NCBI GenBank assembly: GCA_003993805.1
Contig: RSEF01000001.1
Coordinates: 183,128,247 to 183,192,246, forward strand
Length of the DNA stretch: 64,000 bases
DNA from: Himantopus leucocephalus
Taxonomy: Eukaryota; Chordata; Aves; Charadriiformes; Recurvirostridae
Direction of reading: 5' to 3'
Shown here: piece after piece, positions 46,601 through 61,020 of the stretch
Layout: every line of letters starts with the position of its first letter
Position numbering within the stretch: the first letter of the stretch is position 1
Notes under the pieces: generated by a model
What the model saw: only the letters and a program-made list of their open reading frames with translations
What the model was told of the DNA's origin: nothing
Database searches by the model: none
Translations under genes and position numbers: made by a program

Positions 46601-49600
46601 ACTGAAATATTAGCAATATATAGTGTTTTCTTTTAAGAAAAAGAAGAGCTTTTTCCAAAGATAACAAATGTCTGAAAAGCTCCTTTTAAAACTAAAAATC
46701 AGCTACATTAACACTTATGTTTACAATTCTGTCATCCTTGAGTTATCCAACTAAATTTTCATTTAACATGGCTAGTTGCCCTCTAACTCACGTTTCCTCT
46801 ACTAGCTTAAATTGTCATAGCTTCACAGCACACTTCCATTCATATTTTATAAACACAAAGCATAATTAAATAATCCAATCTGTATTTTGTTGTCATATCA
46901 TTCTCTATGCATTCACTTTTACCTCCAGTGATTTATGGTACTAACTGAACATAAACATTCCCCAGTTAAGATGTCATAAAACAAGCTGTTGGATGAATAC
47001 GGTATTTGAAAACCTTCTAGGCAATCAGCAATCAAAAAAGTCAAAAAGCAAACAAACATCTGCGCCTGAATTTACTTCAAAAAGGCTTTAAAACTAAAAT
47101 TAAATTCTCAAAGGTATGAGTATGATTAGAAGTATGATATTGGGCAATATTTTGAACTCTGTCAGGAGGGTGATTCAAATATGTATTCCACAAACATAAT
47201 TTCTTTTGGAAACGTGGTAATATTAATAAAAAGGAATTATACCTGTTTAAAGGAGATTATGATAAAGAGCAACATAAGAGCAAACTCTTAATTTCAGATA
47301 TTGGAATGATGAGAGTAAATGAAATACCGAGATAGATGCCCCTGTTAATATTAGTCATATTATTAAAGCATGATTTCATAGTCATCAAATAGTACTTTTT
47401 CAACACGTCATTTTCCTTTTACCAAATTAGACAGAGCTTCACAGAGAGAGAACAAATACAACTACCACACCCCTAGGAACAAAACAAAACAAAACCAAGT
47501 TAAAATGTTGAATTGTCTAATGAGCTATCTTCTAAAGAAAAGTTCAGGAAGACTTAGAAGATATGTTTTTGCTAATTCTATTTGTCTTTAAGATAAAAAC
47601 TTTAAAATACATCTGATTTAACTTAGAAATTCCCCAATGTTAGCATCCCTCCTCCATCTTTTCGTGAATCTTGTATCCCAACTGCAATATACAAATTTCT
47701 TGCCTTGCTATTGAAATATGGACAATTAAAGTCTGAGATGGCATATCATTATTTTTGGCATTATGCATATTATGCATAATTTTGCAGAAATAAGAGATTA
47801 GCACCTTGTTTAAAATGTCTGGAAAGCAATCCAGCTCTGCTCAGTCTCTACTCACAGATTTTCTGATTGGCTGAATGGCAATTGTTTGCCTAGCAGGTTA
47901 TGTGGGAAAAGGTTTGCTTATATATTTGTAAAATATTAATATATATTTATAAACTTATAAAGTACCAATCTTGTGTTGGTAAATTGAAATATTTTAAATT
48001 AAGAATCCCAGTACAACTAATCTGATTCCCACAAATGTAACCGCTTTTACCCAAGTAGAACAGATAAATTATAAAACATGAAAATTGCAGTTTTCCCTGC
48101 TGCACAAGTGGCAAACCCAAATATATTTTAGTTCACAATAAAGAAAAGAATTGCTTGCTCGCGAGATTTAACTAAGGCCATTTAATATGGCTTAACTTCT
48201 ATTAAGAGAGGTTATTTTGTTTCACCTTTTCACCTGTTTCAAGCCACATATGAGAGGGAATGGGGAAGAATCTATACTTAGTATACGTGAAGCACTCTAA
48301 TTGCTCTAACGCACTGTACAACCATTAGTGAAGTGTGAAAGGAAAACAAGTAGTAGTTCTTTGGCATATAACTTTCCTCATTCAGAACCAAATATTTTTA
48401 GGAAACACAGAGAACAGTGAAAAAAGTTAACTTCCATAATAACATAGGTTTTACCACTTTTGTGAAAACATGTTTAGGAACATGCAAATAAAATCTCGGT
48501 CCTGAAATTAAGTTCTAAAATCCTTATCCAAGAAAATGTAAGTGAAGTGATAATCGTTTAGCACACAAGTCAGTCCAAAGTCAGTGAAAACTGAAGGAAA
48601 CCTGAAAGAAGTTTCTGGACAATTTGTATTTCAGTTGATTATATGTCATGCCTTCATTAGAAGCGGAATTCATCCTGCCAAATTTTGATGAACTGAAATG
48701 AGTAGAGTCTCAGCAGCTCAGATCTCTTTACAGAAGCTTTCAGTAGATGAATCATCATTAGTATTCCATGAGATAAAATAGTTCCCTTACTTTGTTGTGT
48801 TTACAACTGTAACTGTACCAAAAAATTCTCCGAAGGAAGATAGAATAAGTTCTGAGCTGTAATACGAAAAATTTGGAGAAATGTGAATGACTGTTTCCTA
48901 TTTCATGTATTTATATATATATTTCAGATATTTATACCTGTATATCTCACATACATGTATCATGAAATGTGAAATCAGAGGAAGCTGCAGATATGAGAAA
49001 CATGATGTCAAAGATATGAATGAAATGTCCTTTAGAAGCCATTGAGCCAAAACCACTTGCCTTCTTAGTGAGTAAATAAAAATGGAGTCTTTAACTTACA
49101 ATGTCACCATGACTTAGGAAATCATTGGGTTTAGGAAAGGGAATTTTTATGATTTAACTTGAAGAACATTGGATTTCTGTAGCTTCTTATATTTAAAGAG
49201 GTACCTATGTATTTGGGCAGATCCAAAAAAATTCAAACTAAACATCTAAATCTCCAAGTTGTCTTCAGCTATCTTAGCCATGGCTTTGACCTGGACTTCC
49301 CTTTTGAGGGAAGTAATTGATAAGGAGGTACTGTAGAATGTTGAATTAAATACATGATTTGGAATATTTTAATTTTCTCAAATATTTTTATTTTTGTAAT
49401 TTAAAAAGACATATTCTAGTGCAAGTTTATCTATGCATTCCCAGTAAAATATCAGAATATCACTTCCATTGATAAATAAACATAAAATTATGAATGAATA
49501 TTATTCATGTTGGACACATTGACAACTCAACCACTCTGTTTGAAAGTCACTAATCACGGATTACACTGGAAGCTTGTGGAAGAATCGGCAATTGATGCTT

Positions 49601-51313
49601 GCTAGATTAATTTTAGTGCTTTAACGACAAGATTATTATCAGAGACTTTTTTTTTCATTAACAGAGATGTATTATTTATTGATTAGTTCAGAGTGACTTA
49701 GAGTATGATGGACTCATTGTGGTGTCTGGCTCATTCACAGGTCATTCCTGCAACCACTATTCAATTAAAGAAATCTTGATTCATGGGTGACCTTGGCTTT
49801 GGCGTGTATGTTTTTGACTGTTTTATGCCTGAAACAAGCATAACCTTGGACTGTTTGAAAAGACATTATCTCCCTGCATGAAAACCATCTTCTTGCCTTT
49901 GTACTTTGATTATAAAGTTACAGGGACTGTAAAATATTTGATTTATTTCTTCTTTCCCCATGAATAGAAAATTACTCTTACTGCATCTATTTTCCATTCT
50001 TTAATTATTTATGAATAAATAAAAGTCAACAGCTGAAAATAAGCCTCTAAAAGGGCAATAAATAGGTTATTTAAAGCAGACATATAGTCAAATCCTGGTT
50101 TTCCAATGCAGAATCAGAAGTTCATAGTCTTATTGTGGATAATAAACCAAGAGGGATCTGTGAAAGAACTTTTCCCTCAGATGCATGGAAATCAATTCTT
50201 GTCCTCTATTAGTCTGAGCTTTACAACATCTGAATTTGAATCGTGGATAGACCTATGGAGGCACAAAGACACAATGCATCTTCAGGCATTTAGTCCAGGA
50301 TTCATTTGTCTTATCTTTAAATATTTACAATAAAGACACGTATATTCATCTTCCTGGATTCTCTTTATAGTGAAGAGAGAAAAATTGGCACTTGCAAGAA
50401 ACAATTAATCTGATAATGTTAAGTGTCTGCTTTATGATGAAGTGAATCATCCCCCTAGATATGCCTGTTTCTCTCCACTGATTATAAAGACAGTCTAAAC
50501 ATCTAAATCAGATGGGGAGATCTGCACCACAGATGCCTGTATTTGATCAGATGAACTCATTTCCCAGGTGCTTCTGTCAGGAAGTCTGCTCTCTTCAGTT
50601 CCAATAAATTGTAAACTCTCACAATATTTCCTGGCTTAGTTTGAACCTTGGCCAGCCAGAATTTTCTCAGGTACAGTTGGGTGGCAAGTAGAAGTCAATG
50701 ATCTTTTCTAACAAGCAATTTCATATGGGCTAACTCTTCTGGAGAGTGAAAGAATTTAACACAGAACATGCACCATTCTGTACTGACTGACTTCAGTGCC
50801 AAAGGCTAGTCATGGGCATGTTTCATTTACAGGATGTGGTCCCTACGGCTGTGGTCTCCACACTTGCTTGCTACAAGCAACAATTCTGAACAGACAGAGG
50901 TCATATCTTACCCTCCATACTGGTCTCAGTATAAATATTTTAATTTCACATAGCCACAATGAGTGCTCGGAGGCTAGTATTTTGGGACAAGTATTTTACA
51001 GTCATCATTAAGAATATAAAAATGGCATTCTGGACCTCCATTTAAATCTCCATTTAGAACAGTATCCATCCATATCCAGTACTGGACACTTAAGGAAAAA
51101 AGCAGAAGACATAGAAACATTTTTCATTTGATATACCTTTCCTCTCTCCAGGTCCTGATGTTTTAGGGATTATTGCATTCTTAAAATGTTCACTTAAAAT
51201 TCTTGCATGTTTACAAGGATAGTTAGGAAGTTTCCACAACCCTAACCTTAATCCAACCAAGCTCTCCTTCACTTTGGAGATATTGTAGAGTTGAGTTATA
51301 GATTCCACCTGTG
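40621..51313. other. Unique A+T-rich noncoding DNA
   Basis: About 10.7 kb in which I recognise no gene and no clear transposon, apart from the hairpin at 44130-44186. A faint resemblance to an old LINE 3' end near 44370-44420 is too weak to annotate. Two regions (48160-48230 and 44000-44230) carry a few CpGs in a CpG-poor background. Confidence 0.5.
44130..44186. other. Hairpin with perfect 16 bp stem
   Basis: CACTCTCTTCCTCCCT (44130-44145) and AGGGAGGAAGAGAGTG (44171-44186) are exact reverse complements, with 25 nt between them. The inner bases TTCAT/ATGAA (44145-44149 and 44162-44166) can also pair, in competition with the base shared at 44145. Outside, GTG/CAC can pair after a small bulge. 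The pyrimidine/purine arms make it the most stable foldback I see here. Confidence 0.88.
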
Positions 51314-51422
51314 GAATCATGCAATCATAAAATTGGTTAGTGTTGGAAAGGATCCTGAAGATCATCTAGTTCCAAGCCCCCCTGCCGTGGGTAGGGACAT
51401 CTTTCATTAGATCAAGTTGCAC
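51314..51422 (-). mobile_element. CR1 LINE 3' end fragment
   Basis: On the plus strand: GAATCATGCAATCATAAAAT (degraded terminal repeats), then 'GTTGGAAAGGATCCTGAAGA', TCATCTAGTTCCAAG and 'CCCCCTGCCGTGGGTAGGG'. This is the CR1 3' UTR in minus orientation. Only the terminal ~110 bp was inserted or has survived. Confidence 0.9.
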
Positions 51423-54400
51423 AGAATCATCAGATCTTTCTTTTAATAGACATACAGTGAGTGTGCTAACACTATTCAACACTGATATGGGGAAAAAGAC
51501 AAATTAGTCCAACAAAGCACGCTTGAAAAACTGTGACTAGAAATGTTGGACAATGAAACAGTCTCTGTGCTTTAGTGAATAAAAAGTAATGTGTGTGGTA
51601 TGATATTTCAAATAAATGCAAGACACTGAAAACATCACAGGATAAAGCATCTTCCTCATGACCCAGACTGCATGCTAGGCACTATTTTCTATTTATAGGT
51701 AACCTGAATTTCAATCATATTATCAGCTACCTGCTGAGTCTGGCAACATATCTAATTTCATGTTGAACCACCTGACTGCCTTTTCTCTAAAAAACACTTT
51801 CCTGGTCTTATTGTCACTGACCTAGCAAAGGTTAGCCATAAATCTTTTTCTCAGCAAGGGTGCTGATAGTTTAAGAGCTTCTCTAATAAGCAATGCTATA
51901 TTTCTGAGCTTATAACCAAAACAGCATGAACTGTCATATCTTTCCGAGAAGTATTTAGATAGGATTGTGTAAATCCAACAGGTTAGTGAATAAATTTGCA
52001 GATTTTTTTGTGTATCTGTGCCTGATGGACTATTTGTTTTATTTGTGCTTGTTCAGTCATGTTTTGCTGTTACTGATGAATAGCCATTCATATTACCTAG
52101 TCATAGTCTCTGCTTCACTGACTTTTCTCTAAGTAAACTAGAACTGAATGTCTCTTATATTCAGGCTACTTTTATTTGAAAGAACAAAAATCAAACCTTT
52201 TTCAGTGCTAAAGGTTATATGATTTGTTCCATTTATTAAAGAATCTTCAAGATATTATCTGGGGTATAACGCAAACTTTAAACTGAAAATCCAGGATTAA
52301 TTTTCCTAAACTTATCTTAACTTTAATCTGAGTTGATTGTTTCACCATGTCACTGAAAAGGACTGCTTTAGACATAAGGACAATGTGTCCACTTTGTTTC
52401 CGTTTAAATCAGTTGTATGTTCTGGGAATTACTGCTTTTTAAGTCCACCAAATTAGTTACAGCCTAAGAAAAATCTTTGGTTGTCAGGAGACGATTCTTA
52501 CCATACCTAAATGGTGATCTTGATGAATAGTCTGAAGATAAAATGATAGTGAAATTTCAAACCATCAAAGAAAAATCTGCGCTAATGTATTTTTAAAAAT
52601 GCTGTGGGTTTTGGAGCTCTTGTAGACTCATGTGGGAGGAAAAATGTTGGAAGTGTATTATACTTCGATAAATGTCCTTTCTGGTTGTCAAATTCCTCAG
52701 CCTTTAATTGCATAAAAAGGCCATTTATGGTCTCCCATTTGCCAATAGACAAAATAGCATCTCTCCAAGCTCATAATCAAAATAAAATAAAACCAAATAT
52801 TAAGCCCATAGCTTTTTCAGAGCATGACATGTCCACATAATGCTTCAAAAACATAAGATAAAAATGTGACATAGAAAGGAAGATAAATGTGGCAAAAATA
52901 CAGATATCTACTGCTTTCAGCTATGTAAAAGTAAATTTGAAGTCCACTAAACTTGCTATATTTTCTTAGGAAAGATAGTCTAAGACTGATATAATTGTAA
53001 CTGAGACAAGGACATGATTTGATTTTGATTTTATTTCTGTCACAAAACTCAGGGTAATATATTAATTTACAACACATGCCATTGAAAAGACTGTTTTCAA
53101 AAGCACTGCTCCTGAAACAAGATTAGTGCAAAGATCCGAAGCCTGACCTGCCAAACCTGTTATGAATAAACAAGAACATGTGATTTCAACATTATATTAG
53201 CTAACATTCAATAACTTAACAGCCAAATATGTAGACTAAGTTAACATACTTGATTTACTGATGACATGAAGATATTAATTAACTTTATGGACTGTCATTA
53301 ATGGGTAAAAAACATGTAAGGTATACACTCTATGTTGCTCAAAAAGTGTAATCAAGACGATACGCAGATAGCATGAAAGCATATACTCCGTTAGATGTAC
53401 ATTTACAATTTAGGCTACTCTTGCAGTACCAAGATATAGTTTCGACTTAGACTGTTACAATATTATAATGTTGTCTTGGCCATCAGCTGTCATTATTCAC
53501 ATTATCTGTTCAGAGAGAATGATTGTACTCTAATTAATTGTGTGGACCAAAACAGTTTTGAATATGCATAAAATACAGTGTAGGGCTCAAATGGTCAAAT
53601 GGTGTGTCTTTTTTTTTTCTTTCCTTTATCTTTTCAAAATTAACTATTTGAATGCAGCATAGAAGGCTGGTTCACATACACTAACTTTCTGCGCTAGTCA
53701 CATACAGAATGCATCAAAAAGAGGATCCAGTGTTCCAGTAAAATTCTGGATGTTCAAAGAACATCAAATCTCTTCTCTGCAGCACCTATGCTGCAGTACC
53801 ATGTAGCAAGAAGTCTGAAACTTTAGGAAACTTTTGGATTTTATCTTTAGCAAAATCTGGGGAGCTAAGTCTCCAGCCATGAGCTTGACTCAGTAAACTG
53901 AAGAAGTTTGGTTGTCTTGCTGCTGGTTACTACTCATATTTCCACTTTCATGGAAACTGCTGTTGTACTGACTGAAAATGGGATAAGGTGTTTTCACATA
54001 ATTGATACTTCACACAAGTCTGTTTTCCTTTTATGTTCAAAATGGAGATTATTTTAAAGCACCATTTTCCATATTCATCATGCTGACATGTGTTTCTATG
54101 GAAACAGGAAAAAAGTAATAGCCGAGTTCTAGGAACTCTTGTTCAACTTGATGACTAAATCTAACAGAATTCCACTTGGAGGGAAAGAGAAGAACAATCT
54201 GAATTCTACCTGTACTGGCTAAAAAGTTTTTGTTCATGAATTATTTGAAGAAGATGAAGAGATGTTTTCACTGTGATGATCTGGAGAGTTCATTATCCAT
54301 TAATCTGTTACTTTTCACTCAGTAAGATCCAAAATACATTCATCTGTGGCATATTTCTGTTTAGAATAAAAAACAAAAACCACAAAAACCATCTATCTTG

Positions 54401-55940
54401 ACCTTGCAAAGAAGCTTCTAATTTTCTTTCTTCAGGAAACCAGTTAGTTACACAAGAGCTACTGACTGAATACAATATACTCAGTGGGTTAAGGATGACT
54501 GAATCAAAACATATGGCTGCAGTTTTGCTTTAGTTAAAGATTACTTTCAAATGTCACACCCTTCCTGATCTCAAATTCAGAGATCAGTAGAAAACCTTGC
54601 ATGGATTTCAGAGAGCTGTGGATGAACTTCTAGAACCCCCTCAAGTGCTGAACCACCCACAAGGACTTTACATGTTCCATTGCTGTCCACTGTTATGTAT
54701 GACTTAATGGAATAAGATCAACGTGTTCACTTATTTTAAAGAAAATTCAAGCAGAAAGAGTGACTTCAAAATTTACTTCATTAAAATATTCAAAACCCTT
54801 TTTTTTTTTTCCAATTACATTGTCATTCAATCTTAGGAAAATCTATAATTTTCAAACATTTATTTTGCACGAAAGTCTGTTCTATTTGTCAACTGTCTCT
54901 GTAATGGTATGTAATATACATAAACGTATGTAGCAATGTTATATATAAAACAGTTCAATCCATACTGATTGGCAGACAAAATCCAAAGCAGATGTGCATG
55001 ATTGAGAGCCCATCTGTGTACCCTGTGAATGGATCAGACAAGGGTGTTATTTTTTTTCTTGTTTTTCTGTAATTGGCTAACATCTCAATTGTGGCAAGAA
55101 TTAACATTTGTCTGAATTAAGTAAATTAAATTTACAAGTTTTAATATTTGTATATTGCCCAGAGACACAGTAAAGGAAACATTATATGCAATGGTATAAA
55201 AGTTAATAAAAATAAGAAGTGAAATTGTAGTTAATAAAGTCAGTGAAAGAACTTTCTTTGGTTTCTCTGGGGGTAGTATTTTACTCAAGGAATTTAAAGA
55301 AAGGTTCTTTTTCAGAAATAGCTGTTACTAGTTATAAAAAAAACAACAGCTCTGTACCTTCTTTCTGAGAAGTTAAGGCTACTCCATAGATTGGTATTCT
55401 AGTATATATTATATAAATGAGATTACTAAATAATTTAAGAAAGTTACTAATTCTTCTTGTGATATTGTGTATTTTTAAAGTATCTTGAAGTATTTCTTTC
55501 TCTGTCTAATCCAGTAAATATGTAAAATATGCACCAGGAGAATAGTGTTTATAAAAAAGTAAACGGCACCAACTCACTTGGGATAGAATTTTCTTTTGGG
55601 CTTAATGTCACTATAGTGGCTAGAAGACCTTTGGCCATAATGACACAGATTAAGTGAAAGGTAGCTGGCAATCCTCATCATCTTTCAGAAGCAGTCTTTA
55701 ATTAGCTCATTTGTTTTTATTTAATTGGTCTTATTACACCTATTTTATGAATAGAGACCATTAAATCAGTGATACAGGAAGCTAATATGACTTTGTTAGC
55801 ATCAAATTAAAAATATCCCCTTTCAAAAATAAGTACGTGAATAAATAAATAAAGCCCAGAATACATTAAAACTGTTTGCTCTTTAGGAAGAAGTTTATGC
55901 TGTCACACTGTAAAGAAATGCTGGCACTCTCGACACAGCT

Positions 55941-55956
55941 GAAGAAATATTTCTTC
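55941..55956. other. Perfect 16 bp palindrome with GAA/TTC ends
   Basis: GAAGAAATATTTCTTC reads the same on both strands. The GAA...TTC arrangement loosely recalls heat-shock elements, but spacing and context give no support for that function. Confidence 0.8.
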
Positions 55957-58094
55957 CTGACAGACCACACTAAGGGTAAAATAATGCAGAGGCTGGGTTT
56001 CAATGTCTCATTAAGCCAATGACTTCCCTGATTGCAATTTACTTTTGCATTTGCAATTCAGTGCTTAGATCCAGAAAGATCAAATAATTTGTAAAATAGC
56101 TGTGACTACTTTTGAAATGGACTTTCTGACTCAGAACAAAAGAAAATGGAGGTATAAAATTTTGCTCAAATTTTATTCACTAGTTTAAGGGTAGCATGCC
56201 ATCTGAACACAATAAATGGAGCAATAACACATTGGAAACGAAGTGCAGAATTGAGTGTGAATTTGCTGTTTCTGGCTCCCTATACATAAACTTCCATTTC
56301 TGTCAGGCCTTGGGATTGTCACATTCCAGCTCGTTCATACTATCTGGGTATACAGGCTGCTTCAGTCACCAACTATGCTGCAATTTTATGGCCTTAAGCA
56401 TGAATCATAACTGGAAATATTTTCTATCATTCTCCCACAAGGAGGTAGGTAGAATGCGTCTGACTTACAGATGTTTAGTGTACATGTCTGTATCTTAGCT
56501 AATTGGCATAGACATGGCTTATAGTCAATGGAAATAAAGAATGTGTGAGACCTAGCAGTATAGGGACACAGACTCAAGAAATGGGTGGGCAGGGGTTACA
56601 GCTGACAGGGGTTGCTTCTTGCCTTAGCTTCTTACCTGAGCTTTGTTCTCAGACCCTTGACATTGTGTAAGAGAGACCAGAAAAATGAGAAAATAAATTA
56701 AGAAGAAAAAGAAGAAAGAGTGTCGTGGACAGCTATAGATTCAATCACTGTTGAATACATCCAAAAAGTACCAATGACCAGTCTTCTTGGAAGCACCCAA
56801 TTTTCTACTTCTACTCTGAGCTTTCAAGAAAGCTTCTTTCACTTTTATAAATTTATCTTTAATTCCAGTTTCCTTCAAGTTCTGTTTTAGTTATAGCCCA
56901 GTTTTTTTTCTCGAGAATAGCAGCTGTATTTTAATAAAAGTATGGTCTTGCTTGTGATCTTTCCACAGCTGAACAAGGAACTCATTCTCATCTTGTGTTT
57001 TCTCTGCATTAAGTATAAAGATCAGCTTTTACCAGTAAATGCCAACCTACGACTGAGTGGAAATTTATAGATAGTGTGATTGATCAGTGACTTTGACCTC
57101 AAGACAGGATTCACAAATAGACTTAAAAGACAGAATGGACACAACTTGCACTTCTGACCTTGTAGAAGTGAAAATTTTCAGGGTTGTAGCACTCAGACTG
57201 CAGAAAAGCAGTCACTCCTGTGCTTCCCCTATTAAAGGCTCTCCACACGTATAGTGTGGATCTTAGAAAAAAAATAGATTCTTGTTCTGCATAAATACAA
57301 GTTTGTCTCTGTTATACAAAAATTGAAAAGATTTCTCATTATATAAACTACTTCTTCAATGTTAAATTTCCCACTCCTTACACCCCAAGGTTTTTCTGTT
57401 CTTTCTTCCTTTGCATGTCTCTGCTTTGCGTTAAGAAGACTGTATCAATAAAATAATTTCAGCAAAAAACAAACAAAACCTAGTTATTCCAGAAGTGCTA
57501 TTCTAAAACATATGCATAGTGTTCTGACTAACTGAGTCAGGTGGTGTACTTTTTCCTCTTATTATTTTAAAAATTACAAAAAATAGCCCAAGCCCTGTAT
57601 TTTCATTGAGAATACTGTTTATTCTAATGTGATTTCAGATAATTTTGGAAACATCCCCTACTAAAAACTTTATAACATAACTCACACCCTTTATTTTAGT
57701 TCTACTTTTAAAAAAAAATTAATGGCTAACAAAAATAGTGATTAAAAAATATATGTAGCGTTCAAATTCCTAGTACTTTTAGAAACTTAGAAATCATAGG
57801 AGCATAAGCTGCTTTAGCCTTTAAAAGCAGGAGGCTTAGACTCCAAATCAGTTTGAATTCTCTGAGCCAATCTTTGTCTGTTAGAAAAAAAATGAACAGA
57901 GGCACAAACTAGATAACAGCCTTTTATGGGGTACAGAAATTAAAGTAACAGAATTACCTTTCAAAGAGATCTCCAGGGCTTTAATGTAAAAATAGCTATT
58001 ATTTTATTAGACAAGGCTCTAATCCACAGTCTGCTCAGCTGTACTCCAGACTTCTATAAGATAATCAATGCCTTCACTGGAGAGTAGCCTGATT

Positions 58095-58159
58095 AAAAAA
58101 AAAAAAAAAAAAAAGGGGGGGGGGNNAGTAAAAAAAAAAAAAAAAAAAAGAGGGGGGGG
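58095..58159. repeat. Duplicated poly-A/poly-G tract around NN
   Basis: A run of about 20 A followed by 10 G ends at NN (58125-58126). Then AGT and a second run of about 20 A followed by GAGGGGGGGG. The two halves look like the same A-then-G homopolymer read twice and joined, so this is probably an assembly artefact. Confidence 0.85.
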
Positions 58160-59854
58160 AAGGATATTTGGAGAAGCTGGAGAGCCATCTTGTGGTGATT
58201 TTATTTAATCCTCCAAAAAGGGAGTCTGGTTTGCATGAAATTGTTTCATTTTCACTTTAGTTGCAGGTTCTCACTGCAGATGTTTTTGGCTGGAAAAGTA
58301 TTTTATCATTTTCTGTTCATCTGCTCTGTTTAGACATCAACATCAAAGTATGTCTAGAAAAAAAGATGAAAAAAAAAGAGAAAAACAGGCTGTGTTGCCC
58401 ACAAAATTTGTTTGAAACCACTAATATAATCACTTGAGCTTCCTTTTACTGAATTATTTTTACCAGATATCTTTTCTTCAGAAATGTAATATCATTAAGT
58501 AAGACAATGTCAAAAGGGAGAACAAAAATGTTCTTTGGATTGAGAAAATTGCAGCTCCGGCTTTTATATCATAGACCTCAATGGGGGTTTTTTGATCATG
58601 AAAATTCCTATAAAGAATCAAAACTCTGTAATTTTCTGCATGGGAAGTTGAATTTGTGTTTTATACATTTATGATAAATTGCTGAAGACTACACAAAGAC
58701 TTGGAATTAGGAGAATTAGATTCTGCTATGGAATGACCTTTGCAACCATATGGAGAATCTGGTTTAGAAATTCTAAAATTAACGGTGTAAAAGTGAAAAA
58801 GGTACATAACTACAGCATTTGAGGAACCAGCTCTGCCTCAGCTGAAATCAAATAATTCAATATTAGTTCCTTGTAATATGCCCGGCTTGCTCCCTGCTTG
58901 AGGAGACTTATTTAGTGGTATCTAGTTTTGTGCTTATTAGTCTAGATAAGCAGCAATAAACTTCATGAATCACGACTAATGTCAGCACTTTCAATAAAAG
59001 CAATACATTGTCAATTTTTTTATATTTGTAGATTGCACGAGGGCAATAGTTTTTCCTAGGTATCATTTCTTTGTATGTCAAAAGCAAGGAAAAATCTTGA
59101 ACAATATTATAGAAGACATAAAAGCTGTTTCTCAGCAACTGCATTGCTAAGAAACAACAAGCCCCTGACAACATGGCCACCAAAAGCTGTTTTGCATCCA
59201 AACATAAACACAGTACTTGTCCTTGATGGTTTTCTCCTCTCCCTATACCATGTTAGTGCTTCATGTTGTCCTTCTCTGTCCCTCCTTTTCTTCTGCTCCT
59301 TTCAGTTACCCGTAGGCAACCCTAAGCAAGGGCAGTGTCACTGGGAGGTGTAAAGGGTTAAATCAGACTGAAATGGTCTCAGAAGAGGTTGTCCAGGAAC
59401 CAAGATGATTAATACTGGCCTCTTTATTCTATTCCATTTTCTTCCTTCAGGATAATTTGTAACACTTCCCGATTTCACTTATTTTCAACTTTTGTCTCAG
59501 TTGAAAGAACCATTCCAAAATTCCTGCCTACAAAATAGAGTGGGCTTGTTATTTAAACCAGTATTCAAATCTGCTAAGCCATTCCTACATTTCTGGAGCT
59601 GAACGTTCTGCTCACCTTTTCTGCATCAATTTCATCTGCACATTTTAAAATTGAATCATTTAAACCCCATCTCACTTTCAGAATTGGTTTTGCATGGAGG
59701 TGCATTCATATACCTGGATGTTCTGGTTACTCCTCCTAAAATATTAACAGAGTCTGAAGTACTATTCCTATGGTTAATACATACTGTGGTACACAACGTG
59801 TGTCACAAAGAGCAAATTAGAGTTTCTTTCCCTGTTGTGACAAATGTTCTTGCC

Positions 59855-59882
59855 TTATTTATTTATTTATTTACTTATTTAA
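59855..59882. repeat. (TTTA)n microsatellite
   Basis: About six TTTA units, one with a T-to-C change (TTTACTTA). Confidence 0.88.
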
Positions 59883-60649
59883 ATCCTCTTGCAGAAGCAT
59901 TCCACCAATTCTTACACAGGTCTTTACAGATTTCATGCCAGATCTGGATTGATATTCAGTTTTCTTCACTTCCCTGTCCCTGAATTACACATTGAAGGTA
60001 ATGAAGGTAGAAGAGATTGAATAAGCAAAGCATATATGATGGGAACCAGGAGTGCTTTCCAGTTTCTAAATCCAGGTACTCTTCCTCTCAGATGAGCCAC
60101 AGTGACTGAAGATGCTTCAAGAAGACACCTAATGCAAAGGATCAGAACCTTCACCTATGCTGTGGCGGACTTCAAGGAGATGGCATATATAGATTTTATT
60201 CTTCATAGTCAGAAGTCTCTGCTGGAAGTCCTTGGGAAGGATGTCTGGTTTACCTGCATGAACATTAGTCTTGTTGTTAGGCTCCTCAGTATACACAGAA
60301 CTCTTGAACAAGCAATCCTCAGGTTTAACTCAACCGTCAGGTTTGATTTCATTTTCACATTGATGCTCAAGTACTACTGCCCCTAAAATAAAAATGACTG
60401 AATGTGATCATGGTAGTTCATTCCCTTTCTCACTGTAACAGATGAATGGGCTTTACGGTAAGAATTTGGCTTCCTAACCTGGCAAAGCTGAAGTAGATCA
60501 GAAATATCTTCATGAGCCACATTTTTTTTCTCTTTAATATCGAGATATTTCTAATTCAGTTAACTGTTTCCCGTGCAGAAAATATAAAAAAATACAATTC
60601 ACACTGAAAAAAGAACATCGTATGCTGAAGGACTATGTAGTAATAGCAA

Positions 60650-61020
60650 AAGTTAAGAGAAATGAAGAAGAAAAAAATAGATGTTGGAAATAATTGATTA
60701 GAAGTTAGCAGAAGAACAAAGAGGGAAAAGAAATATCTGTATTAGTGAAGAGACAGAAATGGACCAATAGCTTATCAGAGAGGAAAGAGAACAAAGTTAA
60801 AGCTGAAGAGGCTGATGGGTCAATTATGAGATTATGAAACAGAGAAAGAAGCTTAAAGCTATGGAAAGGAAAAGAGATACAGAAGAGAGAAAAAGGAACA
60901 AATATAAAAGCAACAAATAGCATGTGAAAAGATGGAGATAACCTTTATTAATGGACACCAAAAGCAGTCTTTGGGAGAAAAGTTTGAAAAAGCAAATACT
61001 AGAGAAGAAGAACATATAAA
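60650..61020 (+). other. Purine-rich strand-asymmetric stretch
   Basis: Over about 370 bp the plus strand is dominated by A and G (GAAGAAG, GAGAAAG, AAAGGAAAAG). This explains the paired Leu/Phe/Ser-rich open frames on the minus strand (60705-60923, 60824-61015). No gene is implied. Confidence 0.6.

Noticed and set aside
59651..60386. Two plus-strand ORFs of 110 and 94 codons close together
   Set aside because: No motif or family resemblance, no consistent splice or promoter context; the second also overlaps minus-strand ORFs of similar length.
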